Positions 35,771 to 49,700 of a stretch of DNA of 64,000 bases are shown in pieces (position 1 is the stretch's first letter; the number at the start of each line of letters is the position of its first letter). The notes beneath the pieces are model-generated. The model was not told the DNA's origin and searched no databases. It worked only from the letters and a program-made list of their open reading frames with translations. The translations under genes were made by a program, and so were the position numbers. Source of the DNA: Oenanthe sinensis (Eukaryota; Streptophyta; Magnoliopsida; Apiales; Apiaceae). Where the stretch lies: contig CM053800.1 in the NCBI GenBank assembly GCA_028671895.1, forward strand, positions 13,661,886 to 13,725,885. Direction: 5' to 3'.

Positions 35771-36126
35771 CATCTTCTCGATAAGTCATAATGCAGACTT
35801 CTCGATCAGCTACTTTGAGATTTCTCGATCAATTACACTGAGACTTCTCGATCAATCTAATTTGAGACTTCTCAATTAGACTATTCTTTAGACTTCTCGA
35901 CCACTTCTTCAATAGACTTCTCGACATGATTATTCTGGACTTCTTGAATAGTTGGTTAACACACTCTCTACATCCATTCTTATCTTTTCTCTACATAGAG
36001 ACTTCACTACATACTTCACTTCTCGATCAGTTGCAGTTTCTAGATTTCTCGAATGGTATTCTTCAGGCTTTGCTATACAACATTGTTGAGACTCCTCAAC
36101 TAGTTCAATTATAGACTTCTCAAATG
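35771..36126. repeat. TTCTCGA motif array in the HST LTR
   Basis: Eight copies of TTCTCGA, mostly within GACTTCTCGATC, plus TTCTCAA variants occur at irregular 20-50 bp spacing. One copy (about 36050) is TTCTCGAA, a perfect TTCnnGAA heat-shock half-pair. Confidence 0.65.
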
Positions 36127-36466
36127 GTTCATTTTCCTTAGACAGTTTTTCCAACTTTGAACTCGTTATTTGTTGAGGCCTTATTCTTCCTGATGCATGA
36201 TCAATCAAGTTTAATCTTCTATCAGAACTTTATTGGTGACCATTATTTACAGCAAGAATTATAACATGAAAAACTCCTAACTGCAAATTTGCAAATAGAA
36301 TAATTAAGTTCATAAACCCTATACAAGAAGTACTATAAATGTTACATCGATAGTTTATGTTATTACATACAAAGATGTAGGCTTGTCTAGATCCAACAAT
36401 CTCCCCGAATTTGAGAAAATACATTTAGAACAAATCTAGACAAGATAACAAGCCTACATAATTTAT

Positions 36467-36541
36467 TCATGTAGCTGCTCTATAGTAAGCAGCAGCTTCC
36501 TCTTTCTTTTTCTTTTCAATTTCTGCAATGACATCCAGGTA
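36467..36541 (-). pseudogene. HST unknown protein, extreme C-terminus
   Basis: On the minus strand the frame resumes after the CHIM target duplication and runs about 25 codons (Glu/Lys-rich, ending AAAYYRAAT) to a TGA at 36467-36469, 60 bases before the HST polypurine tract. It is the last piece of the protein encoded at 62613-64000. Confidence 0.65.
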
Positions 36542-36546
36542 TTCAG

Positions 36547-36907
36547 TGTTGGGATTTATCCCACATCGTTTGTGGGAGGGGCAGTTTGCTAGTTAATAAG
36601 AAGCCAAGTTAACTCCATTAGTAATGAGGCCTTTTGGGAGGTGCCCAAAAATAAATCCGTGCGGGCTCGGTCCAAAGCAAACAATATCATACTATTGTGA
36701 AGTTATGGCTTGCTTGCGGCCCAACAAGTGGTATAAGCGCCAGGTTATAATGGTCCATATCAATCTTGGATGGCTCCCAGATGGGCCTAGGAAGAGGCAG
36801 ATGGGCTTGCCCCGGGATGAGCTTAAGGGGAGGCAAGTGGGCCTTCAAGAATGGGCCTAGGGGGAGCCAGAGAGTCAGATGGACTTTCAGTATGGGTCAA
36901 GGGGGAG
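36547..36907 (+). mobile_element. Left TRIM: 180 bp LTR and truncated internal part
   Basis: The LTR 36547-36726 starts TGTTGGGATTTATCCCACATCG and ends GCGGCCCAACA. A degenerate tRNA-iMet primer site (TGGTATAAGCGCCAGG, from 36729) follows, then an internal stretch of repeated GATGGGCCTAGG / GGGGAGC-like blocks. The sequence breaks off at GGGTCAAGGGGGAG and enters COP-3 RNase H. No coding capacity. Confidence 0.75.
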
Positions 36908-37040
36908 CCTTTCATGCTAGGACAAAGCATATACAACTTAAATATCACTTTACAAGAGAGTTGATTAGCAATGGTACTTTGTCCTTGAAGAAAATTCTTG
37001 GTTCAAAGAATCCTACAGATATGTTGACTAAGGTGGTTAC
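36908..37040 (+). pseudogene. COP-3 RNase H C-terminal part (left of COP-2)
   Basis: The plus strand encodes the end of a copia RNase H (ARTKHIQLKYHF near 36920, then KNPTDMLTKVV). It is cut at 37040 by COP-2 and resumes at 59746. It should come after the piece at 61643-61925 in a normal element, but here it lies before it. Confidence 0.75.
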
Positions 37041-38602
37041 TGTTGGGTTCCGAGGCATAAAACGCAGCGGATTAAACGTAAATATAACGAAAAATTTCGG
37101 AACCCTAACGCAGGATCATATATAAGATTGACAGATTATGGTGAAACAGAATCATACCTTTGTCTGGTCTTGACTTACACGAACTCAACGGAGATCCTAG
37201 CTTTCACGACTTGTGTCTTCCTCTCGAAAGCACCTCTATGGTATCCACACGAGCACCTTCAAGAACGTCTCACGATCTTGATTACGGAATGGATGTACTA
37301 GCCTCCTTTGATGATTTCGAATTCTGCCTCTGCCTTTTCTCTCTGCCTTTGCTGCTGCTAGGGTTTCGTTTTTCTTAAAAACGTAATCCTTATTAACCCT
37401 ACATTATCTATTTATAATGGTTGGTTAATAGGCCCATAATAGCAACCCATAACAGCAAAGCCTAACCCAGTTAGGTTTAGAATTAAATAATAAAACCGAA
37501 TTTTATTATTTAATTAATAACTAAGTCACACTTAATTATTAATGGCAGAATTCAAATTCGAATTTATATTATTTCAATTAATTAAGTCTCACTTAATTAA
37601 TATAATAAAATTCAAATAATCATCAATTAATTTAAATCTATAATTTAAATTAATTATTCCTTTAAGTACTCTATGTGTGTGACCCTATAGGCTATTATTT
37701 AATTAGCAATAATTTTATTCTCCAATAAAATTATAAACAATGAGCGGTATCTAGTAATACATCATTGCTACCCAATTAAATAATAATTAAATCGTGATTC
37801 GATAAAACCTTTCGTGATTAATGTTTCAGTGTAATATAATCCCTTTAACCATATATATTATAGATTAAACTCGAGGCATGTATTTAGTCATCCTCTTCAA
37901 CATTTAATCCGGGTTTACTTGATCCATGAGTAGACTATGAAAACAAATCATTATTTGAGCACGGCCATGCATTTTATAGTCTCACTCAATCAAGAGGCCA
38001 ATAATATCTCTCCTAATTATAGGAGGGTTAAATCCTTTATCTATCATTCATATTTCTCATACGACTCATGATATACCCGATGTCCACTTTTATCATCACC
38101 CGGTCAAAGGTAACTTTTAATGTAGTCAAAGTATATTAATCCTCGTATAGAAATATAATGATCTCAAGTCAAAGGATCATTATACTATTATCACTGTGAG
38201 TCTTTCTTATGACTTTATTAAACATGAAGAATCTCACTGTGGGTCTGTCCAGTATCATGTACTCCTACATGTACCTATGTATTGACTTTAGTATCCCCAT
38301 ACTTATAACCAATGAGATGTGGTTATCAGTCAAACAACATACTAGTCTATTTATGTATTATTATTGTCCTATAATAATAATACTCGACTAGGGACATTTA
38401 AGAATATGATATATTATATAATCTCAAGTTCAAGTCATGTACTAAACTATACAATGTGTATCATGATTCTAAGGACATTTATTATGCTAACAAATATATC
38501 GCAGTAATTAAAGTCATAATAAATATGTTTATTGAATAATCAATTGACATAAAGGTTTATCAAAATAAACATTGTATTGCCTCTAGGGCACCTACACCAA
38601 CA
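37041..38602 (-). repeat. COP-2 3' LTR (1562 bp)
   Basis: Plus-strand ends are TGTTGGGTTCC and ACACCAACA. It is next to a polypurine tract (reverse of ATCTCCCAC) at 38603. It keeps the un-inverted version of the segment 37820-37907 and the 235 bp that the other LTR lacks. Confidence 0.9.
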
Positions 38603-38622
38603 ATCTCCCACTTGCACTAGAA

Positions 38623-39025
38623 CTAATCACCCATGTATCTAATACCCATGGAACTAGTGTGACCGTCGTGCTTCTTCTGCGACAAGCCTTTGGTCAGTGG
38701 GTCTGCAATGTTATCATTTGTGTGCACTTTACATATGTGTATGTCACCCCTTTCATTAATCTCTCGAATGAGGTGATATCTCCTGAGTATGTGTTTGGTT
38801 CGGGAGTGAGCTCTAGGTTCTTTAGCCTGTGCAATGGCTCCATTATTATCGCAGTATAGATCAATGGGATCTGCGATCGATGGAACCACTCCCAAATCAG
38901 TAATGAATTTTTGAATCCAAACAGCTTCCTTAGCCGCTTCACAAGCTGCAATGTACTCAGCCTCCATTGTAGAATCAGCTACTGTTTCTTGTTTTGAACT
39001 CTTCCAACTTACAGCACCTCCGTTT
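38623..39025 (-). pseudogene. COP-2 RNase H C-terminal part
   Basis: On the minus strand from the SIRE-c border to a stop at 38623, the frame shows EAEYIAACEAAKEA, YCDNNGAIAQAKEP, SRTKHI and the terminal IADPLTKGL motif of copia RNase H. It continues the frame that breaks at 52793 on the other side of SIRE-c. The AGACA target duplication is shared by both edges. Confidence 0.85.
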
Positions 39026-39030
39026 AGACA

Positions 39031-40926
39031 TGAAAGGCTGTATGTATAGACCTATATGTAACATAGGGTTATAACTCAACACAAGAACATGACATGTAAA
39101 TAATATGAAATTATCACTAGAATTAGGAAGACATGAAGACTTGGTAAAGACAAAGGATAAAGAAGAAATCTACAGACTTGAAGCATTAGCTCACTAGAAG
39201 AAGTTCATTAATATGTTCATGCCTCAGTGAAGAATAAAGGTTGAAGTATTCAAGGATGTGGAAGCAGTGAAGCAGTTGTCAAAGTACCAGAAAGATTCTA
39301 GTGATCCAAATCTGCCAATTAGTCAAGTAATGAATTGCAGAGCTCAAGTACAGGAATCGATAAGATCGAATATACGGCAAATACAAAGAATCAAAATATT
39401 AGATAGAATCTTGGAGTCTATTATAGATTGCTGGAGGAAGTTCATTCATATGTTCAGACTTCAGTGAAGGATAAAATTCGAAGATGTTCAGGGTTTCAGA
39501 TATGTTTATGGTTCAGCATAAGTGCCAGAGGATTCCAATGTACTTACAATCGAAGCACTTCTAATCAACAAGGAACAAAGTCAATTGTATTGTAAAGAAG
39601 ATGTGAAGATCAAGATCGTGTTAGTCGTTTGTGAACCAGACCAGTTGCACCAAACGTCAGCACAAAAGAGATTGAGAATTGTATCTATGAATGAGAAGAA
39701 TTGACTATTTACTGAAATGGGTAACAAGTGAAGTGGTATATGATGAAGCTCAGAATAAATCAAGTTCGAATAATCAAGAAAATATTTATTAGACTTGGTT
39801 GCAGTGGAAGAAAATATATTAAGGGCTTATCAGGTTCGAATTTGGCTAAGTAAAGAAGACTACAGAAGCTGTATCCAGAAGTCAACTTGGTCAAGCTATT
39901 TCGTCTTATTCACCAATGGTTATAAAGCTATTTTGTCTTATTCACAGATGGTTAACAACCATCGGGTGAAATCAAAGAATTGGTGAAAACAAATAAAAAG
40001 AACTTAGCCACTAGCCTATAGTTACTAACTATCGGAAAAGAAATAAAAAGAAAAAGAATTTTCGATAGTTGCTAAAAAGATTAATTCCGATAGTTAATGA
40101 ATGTTGGAATTTCCGATGGTTATTAACTGAAGGATTAATTCCGATAGTTGCTAAAGCTGGAATAATTCCGATGGTTACTCAGCCTAAATTAATTGATTTT
40201 ATTTGAGGAATTGTTTTAAGTCTCCGATGGTTATTCTACAGACTCATCGATACTTAAACAATTAATCAGCAAATTGTTCCCGATACTTATGAAGAAACAG
40301 AAGTGAGAAGCAGCTCAGTTACTTGGACCACATGAAGCCACGTAGCTGTACTGAAAAAGTCTACACATAAATTGAAGCAGAGTCATTCATTTAAAGAGTC
40401 TTCTGCAACATAACAAAAATAACCAGAGAGAGAGAAGACGAAGCCGGAGAGGAGAGAAACCAGAAAAATCTATACCTCCTCACCGGAAATGTATTAGTGG
40501 CCGGTCCCTTAACGGAAAATGTCCAGGGTCACTATATATCACTCTCTACGGTCTTAGTTTCCTTTGTACTGATCTAGAAATACTTGTATAGGAAATTGAG
40601 AGTAATATATTTTTGTTAAGCAGCGAAGAACTTGTTCTTCAGACCGGATTTGTTGACCGGGTGTAGCAACCTCAGGGTTTATATTTATCAAATGATATAT
40701 TCCCCGAATCTTGTGTTGTTTATTTTCCTGCTGATTTTCTAGAACCGAAATGATTAATCCTAAACATAGAAAATTAGTAAACAGCTCCGTAAACACTATT
40801 CACCTCAAGAACACGAGCCCACTAACCGAACTCTAAATTATTTATCCGCAAAAGATTCGAAAGAATTTTTTAATTTAGTGAGTATCGTATTCAACCCCCC
40901 TTCTACGATACTTCCGGGGCCTAACA
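39031..40926 (+). repeat. SIRE-c 5' LTR
   Basis: It starts TGAAAGGCTG and ends GGGGCCTAACA. It contains the CGATAGTTA / CGATGGTTA array (about 40016-40285), a TATATAT sequence near 40532 and a CACCGG...GGCCGG pair near 40481-40505. Confidence 0.92.
40016..40285 (+). repeat. CGATAGTTA / CGATGGTTA motif array, SIRE-c 5' LTR
   Basis: About nine copies of CGAT(A/G)(G/C)TTA in irregular spacing, each preceded by TTC or TC. The first copy is paired as TAGTTACTAACTATCGG. The array is repeated in the 3' LTR at about 51877-52146. Confidence 0.75.
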
Positions 40927-41029
40927 ATTGGTATCAGAGCTAACTGATTGATATACAAATCAGGATCCGTAACCCAGTGAAGCTTACCGTGCCGAAACTG
41001 CTTGGACTTAAATGTTTAGAGGCCTTGTT

Positions 41030-41365
41030 AAATAAGTTTAATTATAAACATTTAATAAGTTGATTTTATAAACTATTATAAAATTTGTTTTATAAACTTT
41101 TATAAATTTATGTTATTAATTTTAATTAGTTTATTTAATAAACTTAATATTAAATTTATTTTATAAACTTTTATAAAATTTGTTTTATAAACTTTTATTT
41201 GTTTATATAATAAATTTTAATTAGTTTATTTTATAAAATTAGTATTAAATTTATTTTAGAAACTTTTATAAAATTTGTTTTATAAATTTTTTATTAGTTT
41301 ATATTATAAATTTTAATTAGTTTATTTTATAAACTTAATATTAAGTTTATAATTTATGAATTTAA
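41030..41365. repeat. AT-rich repeats in the SIRE-c leader
   Basis: Repeats of AAATTTATTTTATAAACTTT-like blocks with a period of roughly 100-115 bp begin soon after the primer site. Confidence 0.6.
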
Positions 41366-41497
41366 CTGGTCCATTTTTTTAAAATGCATGTTCTCGACTA
41401 AGTTCAGTGAATAGCTTGTCAAGTCACGCGCGCAAAAGAAAAAAGGCAAAGACAGCAGTTTGACTTGGTCTCCTGCACGAGCGGCGCATTTCCCCCC

Positions 41498-41544
41498 CGA
41501 TAGTTACTAACTATCGACACGTCCCCGATAGTTACTAACTATCG
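41498..41544. repeat. Two exact palindromes CGATAGTTACTAACTATCG in the SIRE-c leader
   Basis: The 19 bp palindrome occurs at 41498-41516 and 41526-41544. It is made of two inverted copies of the motif that is arrayed in the LTR of the same element. Confidence 0.85.
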
Positions 41545-42368
41545 GAGCCGCATTCTGGATTTTTTTATTTTTGATTTATTATGTTTTAAAAATTTTAAAA
41601 TTCTTAATTTTAAATTTTTCTTAAATATTAATTTACGATTTATTTAATTTTCAGGAAAATTTGAAATTCTTGAAAATTAATTTTTTCTTTAAATATTTAT
41701 TTTTGATTAATTTATTTTTTAAGAAAATTAAAATTTTTGGAAATTTAATTTTTTCTTAAATATTAAATTAAGGGTGTTGAAGCTGCTTGGACGTCGCAGA
41801 GTGTTCATTTTTGAATTGCATCTCAGAAAAAGGATATTTGCCCCTGGAGTAATTTTTGTTTCTGAAATAAAAATTGACCAGTGTTTATTAAACTCTGAAA
41901 CATGATCATATAGTATTTTTACTGTGTAATCATGTCTTAGGTATTAATATTGGCGAAGTTTCTTTTTGAGGAAAAATGTGAATCATTAGTGTTACTCTTG
42001 GACATAAGCACCTCAGATGCTATTTTGGCATACTTAACGTTTTGAAACTTTAATATCTATTTTAGATTTATTTATTTTTCCAGAAAATTTAATATTCTTG
42101 TTAATTAAATTTTTCTTAAATATTAATTTACAATATTTTAATTTTTTAAGAAAATTCAAAATTCTTGAAAATTAAGTTCTGTAAATTTTTATTTTTGTTT
42201 AATTTATTTTCTAAGAAAATTAAAAATTCTGTAAATTTAAATTTTTCTTAAGTACTTATTCGAGGATGCTCAGAAGTTAGTAGTCGAAGATTTTTACGGG
42301 TTATTGAAGACAATGAAGATCGACTGAAGATTATCCAAAGAAGTTGATTCTGGTTATGAAAAGTTTAT

Positions 42369-45300
42369 TTGGGTACAGTTCTTAGTTGGTTTGAGTTGAA
42401 TTTGAAGATGAAAAATCTTAGGGGTTTAAGTAGTGTGAAGGAGAACAAAATGGACATCCTAGCATCTCAGTACAGAAGACGTAAAGATTATACTACAGGG
42501 AGATTACAGGAAGTTCGTGCTAACACTGCAGATCATCTAGAACATAGGATTACAGCTACAAGGGATTCTAAGAATATAACCACATTATCTTTAGATGAAC
42601 TATTTGTGTGATAAAGGCCTATGAACTGGAACAAGAGCTGAAGTAGATAATATTTGGTAAAGCAGAAATTGTTACCATATCCACTGTATTTGTGACCCAG
42701 GAACCAAATTTGATTGAAGTCAAGGTTGAAAACCTCTGAACATAAATGAAATGATCCTAGAAGCTGAATTGAAGATGTTGTAGCTCGAGGTAGTGGTCAA
42801 GGTGTTGCATGTGAATTTGACACTTTGGAATAACTTGAGAACTGGACTGCAAGTCAAGCCTGCAGGGCAACAGGAAGTTCAGTGACATCAGATTCAGACG
42901 GAATCCCAATTCTAAATCTAAGGTCCTTACCTATAGATTCCATTAAGGAGATTTTCAAGATCAGTTCAAGAGGTGGTTGCAAGACAGGGATGGGTTAAAG
43001 TTGAAAGACAAGATCAGGGGTTTGCTACACAGTTTGAAGAAGCCTGTACAAGCAAAAGATGACAGACACTATGTTGGGTTGTAGCAGGAATCTCAAACAT
43101 TAGTGAGGATGCAGCAAGGGAAAACATTTGTTGATGAAGTTAAATGCAAGGATGATTCTATCAGTGACAGTGATGAACCAAATGAATATCTGGCATCAAT
43201 GACCAACACTAGAGATGAATCACTATGCACTTCACAGGTACACTTACTAACTAGTATATCTTTATCTAATTCATAATTGTATGATTATTATGTTTTGAAA
43301 TGTATTAGGCTCGTGTCAGCATGTTAGCATCTTAGAACTTAAATGCTTAATTGATTGCTAAGAATAAGATTTCATGCTTAGTTATATGAGTTTAGTGAGT
43401 ACATTTCATACTTGATTTTCTATGCAATAAAATGAATATCAAGAATTAGATAGTTGCTAGACGGTTAAGTGTATCCCTAAACATTTGCTGAAACTTGATT
43501 TAAATCTTCTGTGATTTAATACCTCTGCTAATGTTGTGAAAATTGCTAAATAGACAAACAGGTCATAGATCAGATATTTTATATTTGTTCTTATTGTGAT
43601 AAATGACTTGATAAGTATATGTGGAATTTGATATTGCTTATAATGTTTTATTCAAATATTCTGCATATTCTTAAATTGTTTATGTGCTTATTTTCACATG
43701 ATTTGCTTGCACTCACATAGTTGCACTTAAATGTCATATTAGATCATGTATTGCTTGTTAGGGATAAGATGGTAGAATTATCTAAGTTGTCAGTAACATT
43801 TGTAGATTCAAGGTTTAATCTAAAACTGACTTAGGTAATTAGAGATAGTTAAAAATGTTAGACAACGACAGAAATGGACTAGACAGAATTAGCAATTAAT
43901 TTGTTAGTTCTTCTATCCATGTGCTTTTATGCATATTGAAGCTGTTGTTACCTTTGATAATATCTCTAACCCATCTGGACTCAATTAAAATTGAGTACCA
44001 AGAAGCTTAATCATTTGTGATTGCAGAGTATGTAACAAAAGGCAAAAGTTATGTGACTTCGTGACATTTATTGTTCGAGGCATATGATTAAGATTAAAGC
44101 TCTAATATCACAGTTGGTTGAGAAGGCCTCCCCAATGGTAACCTTTGGAGATGACAGCAAAGGATGTACAAGGGATATGGCTATCATGATTTAAGAACTG
44201 TCATCAGTGGAAGCATCTTTCTTGTGGAAGGACTTAAACACTATCTACAGGGCACTAGGGAATTCTTTATCAAGGGTTTTCTGGAAAAGCATTGAAAAGG
44301 AAAAGTGTTTGATCTCAGACAAGAAGGTTGGAAGCTCGCTCAACTGAGAGTGAGAAATCTTGTTCGTAGCTGACATGGAATTTGGATGCAAAGGTGAAGT
44401 GAACTATTCAGTAAAGCTTCATTAGTAAAGAGTTGGCTATGGCACATGAAGCTCTCACTCTTGATGATCAAGACAATGGATTCTCTGATAAAGATGAAAT
44501 TGGTGAGAGGACTGCTTCTAATATAATTCTATCTAGAAGGACATTTTGAAGTATGTCACATAGGGAAGTCAATGAAAACATCACACTGAAGCAAATCAAG
44601 TCATGGAAGAAATATGCTTAGTGGTGATTGACAACCCTAGTTACAAATTGGTGATGCTCGTGCATTCAACAGACAAAATGTCACATATGGTAATTGATCA
44701 CTTCAGGTAGATCGAGTTGGAAGCAAAGTAAGCTGTGAGAACTTTGAAGTCAGATAATGGAACTAAATTTCGCGAGTGAAGTTCTATATGAATTCTGCAC
44801 TGAAAAAGGTACTTTGAAGCCGAAGCAATTAATACAGCATGCTGCTTTATTCAACAAGATCGTGAAAAGACATCATATGAGTTAATGGCCAACCAGAAGC
44901 AAACACTGAAGCTCTTTCGTGTGTTTGGAGAAAATTGATATTTACTGAAGACTTATATGAGTATCTCGACAAGAAGTTAAGACTCAAGGAACAATTTTCC
45001 TTGGCTACTCATTGATGAGGTAAAAACCAGAAGGTGATTGAAAGTCTGAATGTTTCGACCTACTACACCAAGCTCCCAAGCATTCAAATGAAAGACTATT
45101 CTGAATCTTAAGTTTGACATCCCGTCAAATTCAGATATTGATGATGAAACTGAGGTTGCAGAAGGAAACAATGATAATGATGTTGATTCAGATCTTATTA
45201 GTGGAAATGGTAGTGAAACTACACAACTCGTAAACTTTAACAGAATCCACTGAAAAAGGTGAAGGATCTTCAATACATCCTAGCAGCAACTCAGGGGGAG

Positions 45301-46710
45301 CAAAATAAAAGAAGGATCTACTAGTCGTACTCAACACAATGAAGATCAAAGGAATACATCAAGAACATATCTACCGAGACAAAGGGTTTGAAGTCAAAGT
45401 AAATCCTGGAGTCTAGTTCTTAGTAAACTGGATTTTGAGTAAAGCCTAGAAGTGCTAATCAAAATGAACATATATTTTTCGGGACCCAACAATCAACATT
45501 TGGTATCCCAAGGAATAGTAAAGATGCACTGATTGATCCAGATTGGGTGATTGCAAATGCAAGGTGATCTCAATCAGTTTGAAGGCAGAAATTATTGAAG
45601 CTGGAACCCAGACCACAAGATGAAGCTGAAATTGGAACAGTAAGGGTTCTCAAAAACTGGATAATAATTGGCATTGTTATGAGGGACAAAGCCAAACTAG
45701 TTGCTACAGGTTAATATCAAGCAGAAGGTATCGACGATGATGGAAACAGAATCTTCGGGACTTTCAAGATCTAACAGCAAGCAACAGAGATGAGACTTGA
45801 TCCTCTTAGGACCTAACAATTGGGCCTAACAAGATGAGGACCTAACAGAGTTAGGGATTCAAGCAAATCGTCAAGGACATGGTATGACACTCTAACTACT
45901 AATTACTTGAAGTTGATTTTATATTAGAGTAGTTATATACACATATATCTCTCTAGAATGCAAGGCACACACAATGTCATATATATGTGCTAGTATACCT
46001 TGAGTATATTATATGTGGGTCTACTAATGAAAATTTGGCAAGAGATATTTGCTAAGTTAATGCAGATTAGGTACAACATGAGCATGTTGGAAGAGTTGCA
46101 ATTCTTTTTGGATTATAAGTAATTAGAAAGAATGATGGAAATTAAAGTAAGTCAAGGATCTTTTGGAGATGCGCAATTTGGAAGATTCTAGACTTGCCAA
46201 GACTTCTTGCCAACAATCCACTAAGCTTGATCAGGGAAAATCAGGTATATGAACTGAAGTGACAAGCTATAGAGGTAATCAGCTCATTACTTATTCAAGT
46301 GCATAAAGACCATATAATTTATTCTCGATATGCCTATGTGCAAGTTTCCAAGTGGATACTAGAGAATTTTATCTTATAACTAAGTTATGAATTGTTAGAT
46401 ATCTTAGGGGATCACCAATTCTTGAAATCTGGGACCCTAAAGATACTAGGTTTAACCTAATTGGCTATATAGATATAGATATACAAGTTGTAAGAAAGAC
46501 AGGAAAGTCATTCCTAGAAGCTGTCATTATTACCAGCAACTCTGTTGATCTCTTCACACCACGTATGGAACAAGCGCAAGGACACCAGGTATCATTTCTT
46601 TTGAGATTGTCATTAGTAGAATAACTTGCAGATATTTGTTAAATAACTTGATGAATTTATTTTATCTAAGTTGGTTAGTAAACCTGGGATATTATTTATG
46701 TGCATATTTG
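42369..46710 (+). pseudogene. SIRE-c decayed gag and pol remnants
   Basis: A short gag-like stretch is at 42369-42611 (ITTLSLDELF). An integrase-like TLKSDNGTKF piece is near 44745. The acidic linker is near 45125 and RNase H remnants with the C-terminal motif lie near 46440-46690. All are scattered over frames with stops. The SIRE-b pieces at 27700-29140 correspond to those from 45040 on. Since the LTRs are almost identical, this copy must have moved with enzymes made elsewhere. Confidence 0.6.
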
Positions 46711-49700
46711 TTGGAAATCCCATCTGCAAGGAATTCTCAAATGAGTTCACAAGTATTAAATTGTTCATATTTGAAGGACTTGTGAATTTATTTTAAATCC
46801 AGTTCCTCATGCTTATTGCTACTAGTTTAATTATCATGCTTACAATGCAATATACATAAGTGGTAGTTAAATTATTTAGCATAAGTTAGAAGCATAATTA
46901 TTTGCATGTTAAATATTTGATGAGTATTAGTCAAGATGTCTTGCTTAATTGTTCTGATATGTTGCTCTGATATTCTTAAATATTTTATTATAAATAATTG
47001 TGATACTTTTGATATTAGTGACAATATTTAGAATTTCTGTTCTAAGTAATTAATGCATATTTCAAAACTCACTAATATTGGAAGACGAAGTATTTTCTAA
47101 GTTATGTGTATAAAATTCTCAATATTTTATATACTTAGAAAATATTTCTAAATTTGTTTTTGTTGCGAGAAGTTGCTATTAGGAACACAAGTGTTAAATG
47201 TCTATATTTAAAGGACTTGTGAATTTCTATTCAACTATTTTCTCGAGCTTACGTATATCAATAATAATTGTTATGAGTATAATTGTAATATGCTAGAGTG
47301 ACAATTATTAGATATAGTGTAGGAAGTTAGATGTTAATATTCAATCTTATGAATATTTTAGTATTTAGCGAAATTATTTTATCCTATTAAATTATGGATT
47401 GAAGCAATTCAATGATTATCAGTTTCATAATTTTAATTTGATAAAATATAAGAAGCACAATTTCTTGCATCTTGAAATTATTGATAAATATCGAATAATT
47501 GGTATCAGTGTGCAATTAATTGTGATATTTTTAATATTAGTGATAACACAAGTTGCTTATTTGAAATCACTAATAATAAAAATATGTCTTAATGCTTATT
47601 GTTCTACTGAATGATTGCCATGTTTAGTTAATATATATATGCATGTGATTGACAATTGCTTAGTGCAACATAAGTATTTAATTTATTTTGATTTGTTTAA
47701 ATTATGATGATATAAAACAATTCAGTGATATATTGGTTCCATGATTTAAGTAAATTAAAATAAATTTGTAGCATAATTATTCGTAGTATAAATATTCTCT
47801 TTTATTACTTTGTGATGATTGATTAATATTTTATTACAAAATAATTGTGATATATTGATACTAATGGATTTGCTTAGTCTTTATTCTAAGTAAAAATTAG
47901 TTTTTGAAAAAGCCGTTAGTATTAGTATATTTAGTTTTCTTTCTTTGACTGAATTTTAAACTTGAATGTATTAAAAAGAATTTATTGTCTGATTTTTTTT
48001 CAAAACGTTTTATTCAAAGATACATTCATGTTTCTATCAGTTTTAGAGAAGAAAACATCAAAATTCTTTTTCAAAACTTCTCTTTTGAAAATCTTTTGAT
48101 TTACAGCCCTACTTTGATTTCTAAATCCTAGGGTGTGAATCAAACTTTTCTTGAGGATAATTTTTCTCCGATCTCAGAATCTATTATCCTCTCCCAAAAG
48201 CTAGTTTTAATAGTTTTATCTTTAAAAGCTTTTTCTCTCTTTTGGAAAATTGTTTTAACTTCGAGGTACCAATCACTTGTAAAATGATTTGTTTTTAAAC
48301 ACTTGTTTCAATGTATGTTTCACATTGATTCATGGTACCTAAACAGTGAGTGTTGCTTTGAAGGCCTAGTGCTGTATAGTTAAGCATCCATCCAACCCCA
48401 ATTATCATGTTTTTATTTTAAGTCGGGGATACTATCAGGTGGACGAAAATGATGTAAATCATAATTGCATTATGAGTCGGAAAATCATAGTCCTCTATCT
48501 GATAAGGATGTTTTGCAAAACAATTTTCAAAACATACAGTGCTTAGGTTTAATGGAAAATAGCCATTTTATTGAGATAAAATTTGGTAAGAGAGTTGAAT
48601 TTCTTCTTTGGTTAAATTCCCGCGTTTTATTATGGGAAGTTTGCCTTATAAGAAATTCATAAGGGATAGACTTTTTCTCTGATACTCCCGCGTTTTATTA
48701 TGGGATAAGTATCTTAAAGAAAATTTCTATTGGTGTCACGCTCTTAAATGATAAATCTTTAGTACGACAAAACTCTTTTACTAAAAGTTCTTTAATGCAA
48801 TCGTTTACCATTCCTTCGTATATTTTTCCGTCTCCTTGAGATGAAAAATATATTTTGGAATGTTAAAGTGATTATTTCTTTTTATCTTATTTATTGATTA
48901 TATCCTTTTAGCCCCCAGTGGCTACAGAAGCTGGCCAAGAGGTTGAAAACCCATCAATCTCTTACCCAGGCCATAATACCAAACACTCACTCATCCACTT
49001 CCATATATTAACCCTTGGAGATATAAGGAACTTATGTAAATTAGAGGTTGATAAGGGAGAAACTGCACTTGATGCAGCAAATAAGGATGAAGTCGGAAGT
49101 GCACCCACAGCTCTACCTCCAGCGAAGTAAAGAAGTATATAACTGAGGTAACTGTAAGCTCATCTGCATCTTCTCAAAAGGATGCAGAGCTGAAAAGGCA
49201 ATTAAACTGTCTCTGGAATCATTCTCTCAATAGGGTGAGTCCATTGAAATTCGCTTGTCAGCCAGAGTATCTTGTAATGAGTCAAGCACACCACTAGCGC
49301 TCACGCTGATGGTAAGCCTGAATAGATAAATTCTATGAACACATTGCAAGGAGTGCACAGTGAGAGGTATAGGCATTTAGAGGAGATACGGACTCTAGCC
49401 ATACATTACATTGTCCAAGTATCTACCTCAAACAGAAGTTAATCTTCTGCATCCCGAAAGGGAGATCTCTTGTTCAGATTTATCTGGGCTTGAGAGGCAA
49501 CTGCTTGACAATTCTTCGGATGAGTCAAATAGGGTATTTTACACAAATTCCCGTCATTGGGTTACGAGGGAAACGTAGACTCTAAATTGCCATTCATTAC
49601 ATTGTCTACTACGTTGACCCTCATGGACGGAACATTTCCAGATCCTGAAAAGGATGTCCACCTCCCATTTATGGAAAAGGTGTGAGGCAACCCCTTGATA

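Noticed and set aside
37160..37378. 72-codon open frame repeated at 58537-58755
   Set aside because: It lies in both COP-2 LTRs; duplication comes from the LTR pair, not from selection on a protein.
39258..39467. 69-codon open frame repeated at 51119-51328
   Set aside because: It lies in both SIRE-c LTRs and has no domain; an LTR pair explains the identity.
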